From: Hyaloperonospora brassicae
Taxonomy: Eukaryota > Oomycota > Peronosporomycetes > Peronosporales > Peronosporaceae
DNA: 64,000 nt
Assembly (NCBI GenBank): GCA_947650285.1
Contig: CANTFL010000002.1
Span: 248,001 to 312,000 of the forward strand
Reading direction: 5' to 3'
Below, piece by piece: positions 31,246 through 40,606 of this stretch. Each line of letters begins with the position of its first letter. Position 1 is the first letter of the stretch. The notes beneath the pieces are model-generated. The model was given only the letters and a program-made list of their open reading frames with translations, had not been told where the DNA came from and made no database searches. The position numbers and the translations under genes are program-made.

Positions 31246-33834
31246 GAATACCTGCTGTCTGTCTATCTATCTATCTGCCTATCTGCCTACCTATATGTCC
31301 GGTGAGCTCTCTCTCGCTCTCTCTCGGGAGCGAACGACCGACCGGCGCAACGGGACGTCCGGCTGACCACCAATCGGTGAAAGGACTTTACACAGTGCCG
31401 ACAGTATCGGGCGCAGCTCCTGCTCCTGCTACTGCCGCTACTGCTGCTGGTCGCGACAGTCGTCGTAGCGACTCACAACGCGGTCTTAATGACCAGTTTT
31501 TCTCCACCGATAAACAGCTTGCAGCCCTCGATGTGCTGTGGTCGGCCGTCGGGGCAAATCCACACGCGCGGGTCGAGAAAATGGACAGTGTTTTATGTCG
31601 CGGGAAAGCCGCCGGCTGGCCCGGTGCCCGTGACGGCGGTCACCTCCCCACTTATGCATTCGTACGGTTCCGCCGCCGCCCTTTTCCTCCTCTCTCGGAC
31701 TAGTTCGTTCAAGTTTCACGTGGCACGAAAGCAGCTGGAGCCGACTGTGGCGTCGTCGGCCGTCGCTGGTCGAGTTGTAGTGAGTTTAGTGTTTACGTTG
31801 TGAGCGCGTGAGTGCGTTTGTGAATGTACGTGTGCGTGTTTGTGTGTGTTTGTTGCTGCCCCCTGTTGTCATACCTCAATCTGTCTACAAAGTCATCACG
31901 TCAGAGTCTCCGCTTACTCACGCGCTCGCTCGCTCCTCCTCTTCCTGTCATTCCCATGGACAGTCAGGACGACAACACGCGACCGGAAGCGAGAAGTCGG
32001 TATGTGAAATGTGGTCGTTGGTCCAGAAGTCGTCGAGGACGTGAGTTCCATCCTCGTTGGCAACGGTCGACAACGAGTGTATGAGCTCGAAAGCTGTCAA
32101 TACGTCCTATAGCAGCAAAATTGGCGCTCGTTTAAGCACGAGCCGATGTCTCTGTGGTCCGAAGCGCTCTCTGTCAAGTCGCGGGTGGGACCCGTACCGC
32201 ACGACGGCCACGCAGGACTTTCGGATGGCTCCCCATCTGGTCGAGCCATCTTCCCCCTCGACTTTCTACCCCACACACACACGCACACACGTGTTCAAGA
32301 AGGTGCACTGTTGTCAGGGCGTACTGAGCCCATGCGCGCAAGTGGAGCCGATACGCTTTGGCGACGTCTTGTCCTTGTGACTCGACCGGTTGGCGCGCAC
32401 GGAGATCAGTGTGCGTCCTGTGCAACTCCGGCACGGCATGCACCGAGTGATTTGAGCGAGACGCCACTACCCCACGAGACAGTGCCGTCCGTACACACGC
32501 CCCTCGTGTCGTGACCAGCTCGACACGAACGAAAGCTGAGCTTCGTACGGACACTCGTGTCGCGGATGCATTCGGACGCGCGAGTGATGCGCATCATGAC
32601 ATGCCGCTTGTCCACGAGCCCATTGCGTTTCCATTGAGGGAGACTTCGGGTGGGTGTGTTTAGCCAGGCACCACCGTTGACGCTGTCTACCCCTTGCCGG
32701 CTGCCGGCATTACTTCAGCCATGTCCATCGCGTGCACGTAGACGGTGTTTCAGCCCTTCCTCGTGACTTCCTGCGGCAGGAGACCTATTCCGGTCGCACG
32801 TGGCAAACAACACACACGCCAAGTTGATCTCCACATCGACGTACAGAAAAAGTCGCGTCTCGGAGCAAGGACACCACCCCACCTCTTGTTCCTCGGGGCT
32901 GTCTCACGTTGTAGTATCGCTGTCATGCCACAACCGTGCGAGAGGCCAATGGCCCGACTGCCATGTACGTGCGAGCGGCTTGACACGCAAAAGCTTGACC
33001 CAGCAAAGCCCTCAGCTGCTCAGTCGGTTGAACCTGTACGGCTTCCCCAGTCACTAGCGAGTTTGTCCCCAGCCTCGACAAAGTCCACACACCCAGTCTT
33101 CTTTCTGTCTCATCAGCACGACCCCAGCTGCAAACGTCGTGGCGCCTCTACTGGACGCGCTCCTCACGTGACGAGGCGTACACCCCATACTGACTGGTCG
33201 ATCCCTTCTCGACGTAGCGAGCGCAAAAACGTCTCGTCAAGTTGATCGTTTTCTGGATTGCCGACGCGCTGGTAATGGTGTGTTCGGCCCGCGATCATCG
33301 CCGTAACTGCATCTGTACATCAGCTCGAGAGATGCAGTCAATGCGCTGCATCTGTGCTTTGTCGGCAGCAGGTTTTTTCCAGCAGGTGTCAACAGGAGCT
33401 TTACAGAAGAGATGGAGATGGTGGGGTGCGTTCTCCACAGCTCCACGCCGTGCTTGTGGCCCAACGCATTTTCCTTCCTGTCTGCATGCGCACAGGACAC
33501 ATCGATCGCGTGTCCGTCCGCGAGCAATGGACGTCCATCCACGTGACTACAGCAGAACAATGTCAGTCAGCCATTTGGCATAGAAAGAGTGAACCCCTCA
33601 GCACAACACGCTCAGTCATCAGCACGACACACAAAGGCTCCTCAACGTCAACGCACGTCCGTGTTTTGCTCATACCGGTTCTCAACCCCTTCTGTCATAT
33701 CCCTCCCTCTCATCCTTCTCTCGCTCTTCCTCTCTCGCTCTCGCTCTCCTCTCTCTCTCTCTCGCTCTCGCTCTCTCTCTGTCTTCCTCCCGTTCGTCCA
33801 TCACCGTCTCCCAGCGCCTCCTCTCGTTGCCACC
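31246..33834. other. no gene seen; simple-sequence patches
   Basis: About 2.6 kb upstream of the Pro/Thr-repeat gene. A CTAT/CTGC tetranucleotide patch lies at 31258-31294 and could be in the promoter or leader of that gene. A CT-rich patch (CTCTCTCGCTCT) lies at about 33700-33790, in the 3' flank of the enoyl reductase gene. Other open stretches have no domains. Confidence 0.45.
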
Positions 33835-34755
33835 TCAGAGCACAAACGGCACAATCGCTTTGCGTCGCAGCTTCTTGTACTCGTCTCCGTAGCTCTTCAC
33901 GTACCCGACGTGTTTCTTAAGCGCCCAATCAGCCATTTGCAGGAACCCCACTGCCGTAAACACATAGCTCGCCGCGACTTGCGTAAACAGCGAGAAGCCG
34001 ACCCACCCGAGCACTTCAAACGTGTAATTGGGACACGACACGAGCGCAAACAGCGGTCCGTTAGGGATCGGGCGCGCTTTGGACCCTTCGGCTGGACGCA
34101 AGTGCCGGAGCTGCACGTGCACGCACAAGTTCAGCAGCTCCGAGACCCCCATGAGCACGAGGCCGGCCGTCATCTGCAATAAAGACGTGGGTCCCGTGTA
34201 CTCTGGATGGCACAAGGGAAAGCCCACGACCGCCGCAAACGTCCAGTAGTAGCTGCAGTTCTTGAACAGGTTGCGCAGTGGCATTGTCGGGCGGCTAAAG
34301 CGGTGGACAAACAGCGTCTCGAGCTCCCGCTTGACAAAGTGCAGCGTCCAGAAAGCGACACCAAAACGAGCCGCCGCGTGCCATGGCCTTGTCACTGCTT
34401 GAGACCCGTACACAAGAGCTGGTCGAGTCGCATACCCGAGCACGATCAAAAGCGGTCCCAAATATTCCAGCACAAAAACCGTGCGGTACCCAATTTGAGG
34501 ACCCAAATCGCGAAACACTAATGTTGCGCGGTCCACGACCCCGACGTCTTGGAGCAACTTCGCGTCGTCCGCCAGCGCCACGAGCGCGTCAGTCGGCGCG
34601 CCTTGTTGCAACTTGAGGCTCTGCCGGGCCCGGGCAATGCCAGCGTGTTGCTCGAACGCGCATTTCAAGTCTCCCACAGTGCGCGCTGTACCGGGCACGT
34701 CGACGTAGCCATAGTCCTTGCCTCGCTTGCCGGCCGAGATCACCTTGACGTGCAT
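33835..34755 (-). CDS. very-long-chain trans-2-enoyl-CoA reductase (TECR/Tsc13 type)
   Basis: 306 aa from the ATG at 34755; the upstream in-frame ATG at 34857 would add 34 residues lacking homology. It catalyses the last reduction of the microsomal fatty acid elongation cycle in the ER membrane. Residues 1-80 form the ubiquitin-like N-terminal domain seen in plant and animal TECR. Residues about 90-306 are the steroid 5-alpha-reductase-type domain with several hydrophobic helices, the HFVKRELETLFVHRFS motif (about 139-154), NGPLFALVSCPNYTFEVLGW (232-251) with the conserved Asn-Tyr, and the C-terminal YKKLRRKAIVPFVL. Length is usual for the family. It is divergently transcribed from the L1-domain gene 201 bp away. 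Confidence 0.9.
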   Translation of the reverse strand: MHVKVISAGKRGKDYGYVDVPGTARTVGDLKCAFEQHAGIARARQSLKLQQGAPTDALVALADDAKLLQDVGVVDRATLVFRDLGPQIGYRTVFVLEYLGPLLIVLGYATRPALVYGSQAVTRPWHAAARFGVAFWTLHFVKRELETLFVHRFSRPTMPLRNLFKNCSYYWTFAAVVGFPLCHPEYTGPTSLLQMTAGLVLMGVSELLNLCVHVQLRHLRPAEGSKARPIPNGPLFALVSCPNYTFEVLGWVGFSLFTQVAASYVFTAVGFLQMADWALKKHVGYVKSYGDEYKKLRRKAIVPFVL

Positions 34756-34956
34756 TTTCGTGGTGTGCGGGCCGCAACGTAAGCCTTCGCGCAACACTAG
34801 CGCAACAGCCTCGTGCTGTTGGCAGATACACGGGATGCAAGCGATGAATTCATCCAATCACGTCATCGGGTATGTATTTCAACCAATGCGCGACTACAAC
34901 GAATCCCCGCCAGCCATTTATGTAGCCACTCACTTGCTCGTCACTGTTTCCACTTG
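34756..34956. promoter_or_regulatory. short bidirectional promoter region
   Basis: A 201-bp gap separates the divergent starts of the enoyl reductase (minus) and the L1-domain gene (plus). On the plus side GTCACTGTTTCCACTT (about 34940-34955) resembles the oomycete Inr/FPR. It lies only 1-17 bp before the ATG at 34957, which might favour the next in-frame ATG at 34972. I see no clear counterpart on the minus side. Confidence 0.45.
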
Positions 34957-36182
34957 ATGCAACTGTTCGCGATGACCAAGGGGCTGCAGAGTCCGCTCGA
35001 CGAGGCGCAAGTGCGCCGTGCTGTGCTGGTGCTGCAGGCGTTTGTCGACAAGCGAAAGCAAGAGCAAGCGAGGACGCCGCTCGTGGACAACGTGGACTAC
35101 GTCTCGTGCATTTTGACGCGCAAATTAGTGCCTGCCAAGACATCGCTCAAGCCCATTCCAATGTACTTTGAACGTTGAGTTGCCTGGTGGTCTTGTTGAC
35201 CGTCGCTGTGTGCTGATAATGTGGCACTGTGCAAGTGTTCTGACATTTGCTTGCGTTGCAATGGCTATTGATCTTGATTTGTAGCACACTGTCGCATGCG
35301 CTGTACGACGAGGAAGCTGAGATCTGTCTCATTGTCAAAGACAGCGACAAGAAACGCATCAAAGAGGCACTGGCTCAAGATCCTGTTACTGGTGTGACAA
35401 AAGTGCTGACAGTGAAGAAACTGCGCAAGAACTTTTCGCGGTTTGAAGACAAGCGCGCGCTGGCTGACGCCTATGACATGTTCTTGGCCGATGACCGTGT
35501 GCTGCCATATCTCAAGGGTGCACTGGGCACGAAGTTTTTTGTGAAAAAGAAAGCACCTGTGGCCGTGCGCGTCTCTCGCAAGAACGTCTCTACTAGTGTC
35601 CGACTCGCGTCACGTCGAACGGCTTTGCATGTCAGTGGTGGCGTGTGCAACAATGTGAAGGTTGCGCGACTAGACATGACGCCTGAGCAGATTGTGGACA
35701 ACATTATGGTTGCCATGAACCACTGTGCTAATCTTGTGCCGAAGAGATGGAACGGCGTCCAGTCGGTCAGCATCAAGACGAATGACTCGGTCGCGCTGCC
35801 CGTGTACAATGCACTTGCATCGCTAGCAAAGTTACCTCCAGTAGGCAAGACTGCGAATCTGAAAAAGCGAAAGCTTGAGGAGTTTCTAGCCGAAGCCGTA
35901 GACGAGCCGCCGAAGTCTGATAAGCAGCGCAGGGAGATGGGAGTTGTGATGAAAGAGGCGCTCCAGACGGATCAAGTAGAACAAGCAGGAGGTAACCCGG
36001 TCAAGAAGCAAAAGAAGCCAAAGTCAACGAAGGCCACCACCGCTTTCAAAGCTAAGGAGACAGTAAAAGCGACGATGAAGAAGCAGAGTACGAAGACCAA
36101 GACAGAGGATGGATCTGCAGAAACGACGGCACCATTGGTAAAGAAGAAGGCTCGAGGCAAGCAGGGTGTACTGAAGAAGTAA
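34957..36182 (+). CDS. ribosomal L1 domain-containing nucleolar protein (RSL1D1/Utp30/Cic1-like)
   Basis: Two exons, 34957-35162 and 35285-36182, joined by a 122-bp GT...AG intron, giving 367 codons in frame. The split restores the L1-domain phrase KPIPITLSHALYDEEAEICL across the junction. Residues about 15-240 are the L1 domain (VSCILTRKLVPAKTSLKPIP, EICLIVKDSDKKRIKEAL, FLADDRVLPYLKGALGTKFF). The last 110 residues form a Lys-rich tail typical of nucleolar members. It likely acts in pre-rRNA processing in large-subunit assembly. The start may be ATG 34957 or 34972 (MTKGLQSP). It is head-to-head with the enoyl reductase. Confidence 0.85.
35163..35284 (+). other. intron of the L1-domain gene
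   Basis: GTACTTT at the 5' end and TTTGTAG at the 3' end, 122 bp, with in-frame stops inside. Removing it links two halves of a recognisable L1 domain without disturbing the frame. Confidence 0.85.
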
Positions 36183-36306
36183 GAGCTTACTTGTCTGGAC
36201 AGTGCTGGATGGAGTCGACAAACGATTTACATACACGTACCACTTTCAATTGATTTTTGCGCCGTGTTTGTGCTGCGCAAGACTTGTTTATTCACCTATA
36301 CTTAGC

Positions 36307-37079
36307 TTGATTCCCAAATTTTCACGGTTCAGCTCAAGCCAGTCTTTTTCCCTTCGGGGCAGTCACGTCGGAGGGAATCCTCCCCTTGGGGAGCCGACGT
36401 GGTCGAAGATCTGACGCGGGCACGCTGCACTCGCAGTCGCGGGTGTGGGCGTAGGAGACCGACGGGTCGCGCAAGCGGCCCTAGCAGGGGTGTTTTACGG
36501 ACTGGAGGCGTACCCCGCGCCACGTGTCGCCGCTGCGGCGAGCGCACACTCCACGTCAAGGGGCCGCGCAAGCGGCTGAAGGGGGCCACCATCGCAGATG
36601 GTTGAGCTCCTCGGAGAGATATACGGCGGGTTGGCGTTCTCCACGCCACGCAGTCACTTTGGTGATCGCACTCCACGTCGGGGGCCGCGCAAGCGGCTGA
36701 AGGGGGCCACCATCGCAGATGGCTGAGCTCCTCGGAGAGATATATGGCGGGTTGGCGTTCTCCACGCCACGCAGTCACTTCGGTGTTCGCACTCCACGTC
36801 GGGGGCCGCGCAAGCGGTCCTAAAGGGGTTTGTTGCCTTATATGGCAGCATACCCGCGTTGTACGTGCTGCCGCTCCGGCGGTACGCATGTCCCCAGTCT
36901 ACTTGGTCGCGCCAGCGGTCATGATTGACTCGTAGTTGGCTTCGGTAGGAGGGTCTCTGACCTCGTTGCCGTCGCCCCTGGCTCTACGGAGCCCTTTAGT
37001 TGTCGACCCGATACCCGGGCCGTACTTCTTGTCACACTTATCAGTCGTTAGTTATCATAATAATGGACGTACTTGACAC
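36307..37079. mobile_element. 0.77-kb insert flanked by 14-bp direct repeats, family unknown
   Basis: The 14-bp sequence CACCTATACTTAGC occurs at 36293-36306 and again at 37080-37093, exactly flanking this segment. Variable-length duplications of this size are typical of LINE-machinery (SINE-like) insertion. The insert is GC-rich, contains the 122-bp tandem units and has no long ORF. GGTTCAGCTCA near its left end is only vaguely like a Pol III B box, so the class is open. Confidence 0.5.
36547..36826. repeat. tandem repeat, about 122-bp unit
   Basis: Units begin with CACTCCACGTC at 36547, 36669 and 36790 (spacings 122 and 121 bp). The third is cut after about 36 bp. The units share GGGCCGCGCAAGCGGCTGAA and CCACCATCGCAGATGG, with very few differences between the first two. 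A related segment occurs once to the left (about 36463-36550) and once to the right (about 36804-36895), giving an A-B-B-A arrangement. Confidence 0.8.
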
Positions 37080-37285
37080 CACCTATACTTAGCAGCCTGA
37101 GATATTGTCGGCGCTAGAGACGACGGGACGCCCAAAAGGCGGCCGCTTTGAGCTCGAAATCTGCTTTACACCAGGTAGTGGTACTCTCGTTTTTGGCTAA
37201 CGTCAAGAACTCGTACTTTTTGGACTGCTATTTTGCCGTCGTCGTGGTACGTCTTACTCTTATTGTTGTTGTTTTGTTGTGGGAA

Positions 37286-37610
<325 letters not shown>

Positions 37611-38442
37611 TTACCAATCCCACGTCAACGTGAATCTAATGCACAGGCACCCGTTCTAGCGACGTGGATGCGTATCCTGACAAACATGTCGCATCCATAC
37701 ATATCGTCTCAGACGGGTACTACGTGTCTTGACCTTCTCGAGGACACGTGATCATCAGCACTGACGGTCAAGAAGGCACTGCTATCGATCCAAGCGCTAC
37801 TTTCAGCATCTAAATCGGATGACATACAGGACGTCAAGCAGGCGGCCGAGATGTGCCTCCATGACCTTAAGCAGCTCCTCAATTCTGTGCGCGTCAGGAT
37901 TGAGAGCTACATTCACCACAAAGACATGGCCGACGGTACAGCGCTATGCAGACTCCTTGATACGGGCTTTCCATGGGTACGGACGCGAAGTTTGTGTGGA
38001 GACAAGGGGCGTCGATAATCACAAAAGAAGGAACAGTAAGGCGCAAACCCTTTTCACATACCATATTGATGCCGAGATCGGTCGTGAGCTGTTGGACACG
38101 GCAGAAGGTATCGCACATAGCTAATTTGGTGACTTTCGATTGTAACGTGATGAGTCGTTGTTGGTCCTGCTAGACCGTTGCTCTACGCCATTGTATTCGA
38201 CAAAACTCGAGACTTCAGAATGCAAGAGTGCTTTTTATGTACCCCTGTCAACTGATTGCACACCGACAGCAATGTAAGCACGCACATGTGACAGGAAAAA
38301 GTATAAACCAATGTAAATCCATGTGTAATGACCGCTGAAGCCATGCGTGTCGACGTCGCAATGACAAGATTGTCCTAGCGTTGACAGTTCGGTGCCTCGG
38401 GGGATGCTGCCGTCAATCAGCGTGCGTCGTCGTTTCTCATTA
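37611..38442. other. no gene seen
   Basis: About 0.8 kb between the microsatellite and the 3' end of the effector gene. Short open stretches on both strands show no domain. Confidence 0.4.
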
Positions 38443-39075
38443 CTAGAGCTTGGCTTGTCGCTTCTTCAACTCCTCTAACTGCGTCCACTTCACCTTCTTT
38501 CCTAAACTAGACGGCGCCAACTTTAGTCCTGTCACTATCTCGAGCGCCTGTTTGAGCTGCTTCCGTGTGATGACACCATAATAATTCAGCAACATCATCT
38601 CCTCTACCCAGGCCGCGGGTTCGTCTGAGGGGATCGCTTTCGATAAGAGTTTTATCCCCTTTAACAAGTTAGAACCCTCATTCTCTGTCAAACGGCCCTC
38701 CTGCACAAAAGTCTTGATCTTATTCTGCACACCCGTGTATGTCCAACCGACGGTTTTCGCCTGCGACAACAAATGCAGATTGCGCATTAGAAATCGTGTA
38801 GTGGCTTCGCTTGGTGCATTTGTCGCACGGGTGATGGAGGAGCCGAGAGATTTAGCGAAAGGTCCAGGAAGTACCCTGTCCTCATCCAACCCGTCCAAAT
38901 TGCGCTTCTCGGCACGTAGACTCCGCTTACCATTCGCACGTGGAGAGGCGACACTCATGGAAGTCGCCTTGTTCTCAGACAGCGGCGCGTCGGCGTCCTT
39001 GGAAGTGGAGGCCGCAGAGCCACTCGCGTGAAGAGAAGCCAAAACAATAGCCACGTAAAGACCGGTTGGGCGCAT
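38443..39075 (-). CDS. secreted RXLR-EDR effector-type protein
   Basis: 210 aa from ATG 39075, chosen because it starts a signal peptide (MRPTGLYVAIVLASLHASGSAA); an upstream in-frame ATG at 39162 would hide the signal. RSLR is at residues 51-54 and EDR at 65-67, the normal distances for RXLR-dEER proteins of Peronosporales. The C-terminal part (about 85-210) is helical, with Trp and Tyr at spacings that could be a WY-type fold (VGWTYTGV, AAWVEEM, LLNYYGV), but I cannot confirm that. Proteins of this class are exported and act inside host plant cells. It has no intron, lies in a repeat-rich gene-poor stretch as is usual for the class, and has a good oomycete core promoter upstream. Confidence 0.9.
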   Translation of the reverse strand: MRPTGLYVAIVLASLHASGSAASTSKDADAPLSENKATSMSVASPRANGKRSLRAEKRNLDGLDEDRVLPGPFAKSLGSSITRATNAPSEATTRFLMRNLHLLSQAKTVGWTYTGVQNKIKTFVQEGRLTENEGSNLLKGIKLLSKAIPSDEPAAWVEEMMLLNYYGVITRKQLKQALEIVTGLKLAPSSLGKKVKWTQLEELKKRQAKL

Positions 39076-39133
39076 ATCCGTTGTATTTGTCGAGAGGTAC
39101 TGCGGTACAAGAAGACGATCTGCGGGGTACGTC

Positions 39134-39150
39134 GAGAATTGATGAATGAC
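39134..39150 (-). promoter_or_regulatory. Inr/FPR-like core promoter of the RXLR gene
   Basis: On the minus strand GTCATTCATCAATTCTC matches the oomycete 16-19 bp core promoter (TCATTYYNCAATTT type). It lies about 60-75 bp upstream of the chosen ATG at 39075 and just downstream of 39162, which supports the shorter start. Confidence 0.6.
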
Positions 39151-39162
39151 GTCGAGCTGCAC

Positions 39163-40175
39163 GACAAACGTGGACGGATAGCGGCGCGTTGCAAGTGCCC
39201 ATCGATACTGTTGTCTCTACCTTCTTCGGCAGTTCTACTATGCAAATAGAGCGAGTGTGTTGGAGGTCCCATTCCTGAGACACATCACAATCCATTTCAT
39301 GAATTGCATGTGGAAGAATACGTGCGTCATTGACGTCGAGCCTTCCTTACATTTGCCGAGTGTACAATTAAGGAAAGGCTCACGTGGCTTCTGATCCTGC
39401 GTTGCTGTGTATTTCTGGTCTCTTTGAGAACGGCTCGGCGCTCGCAGAGACGAGAGACCGGCTTTGCTGTGCGCTGACCAACAGCACATTCGTTTTCTTC
39501 AACTATTGCTGTGGAGCTCCGATCGGCCCACATCAGCGTCATTCGTACAGCATTCACAACAGCCCTTGTTACTCGCGACACACATTGTGGTAAGCATCAA
39601 TGTCGCGCCTCATTCCCTGGTGTGGAAATGCCAGGGTAGGCGTGAGAAGTGCCTCTGAAAATGGCATAGAGGTCTGTTTGTTAGAAAGTCCGGTGCGAAG
39701 ACCGTCTCGTGCTTCGCGCGGCCTGGCTTTGCAGGCAGTCCTTTCGTTGTTGCCCGTAGCCCCAACTCTTGATCTGGTAACTGCTCGCTGACGCGAGTAA
39801 AAGTGCTGTTTAAGCCCAAACGGTCTGATCTAGGCCTTCTACATCCTTCGTCTTCGAAGATACACGGTGCATCCAGAGACCGTCAAACTGATGCAGATAG
39901 GAAAGGTGGTGGTAGTGCAATCTGGTCTGAACCATGAGAGTGGCAAGACCAGCCCGATGCAATACTTCCATAAAATACAACAAATTCCAAAAGATCCACG
40001 ATCAGATTTAAGTTATCAATCAGCCTGATTGGTGCACAAGCCAACAAAACAAGCAGCTTTTCGTACTTACGTCGCATCGTTTGCGGTGTTTGATGGAGGA
40101 GCCGGACGCGAGTGCCGGTGAACCGCCCCAGGGGTTGACGCGCCCCGCCCTCCCGGAGGGGGTCCAAGGCACGGA
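39163..40175. other. no gene seen
   Basis: About 1 kb. Short open stretches on both strands without domains. Confidence 0.4.
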
Positions 40176-40606
40176 TGTAATGGGGAGAGCCCGTTACATG
40201 AAAATTGGTAGGAAAGTACCAATTTTACAAATTGTTTTTATTTAAATATATTCAAGCAACATCACTCGAGAAACGAGAACTTGTCGGAATATTACCTCGA
40301 AGGGTAATATCCATGGAAGGGTCCACTTCTTAATTGATGCACCGAGTACATCAACCAATTTAACCACCAATCGCTGCTGGACGCACGCAATGGGTGGTGT
40401 ACAGAAGACCCACTTGGAGACAGTAATTTCAAATAGTTAGATTAAGACGAAAGATGATTTAGTAAGAAAAATGACTTTATTAAGTACAGTTCTACTTTTC
40501 CCTCAAGACAGAGCTTTCGATTTCTATATTGTCTTGGTCGCGATACCTCACGCCACGTGTACGTGACGTCGGGCGTACGCACCCTTGTATTGTTATCAAT
40601 ACAAGG
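40176..40606 (+). repeat. diverged gypsy-type LTR (subfamily B), plus strand
   Basis: Begins TGTAATGGGGAGAGCCCGTT, like the gypsy LTRs at 14.5 and 43.7 kb. It shares the central CCACCAATCGC..GGACGC.CGCAATG.GTGGT block and the CAGTTCTACTTTTCCCT, CCACGTGTACGT and CCTTG-stem landmarks, but is otherwise strongly diverged. It is much closer to the LTR at the right edge of the window. The last bases (expected GTTACA) are not recognisable, so the end is approximate. Confidence 0.7.

Noticed and set aside
35247..35284. Signal-peptide-like start (MLALQWLLILICS) at 35247 for the L1-domain protein
   Set aside because: It lies in the intron; splicing to exon 1 restores a proper L1 domain, so the hydrophobic start is an artefact.
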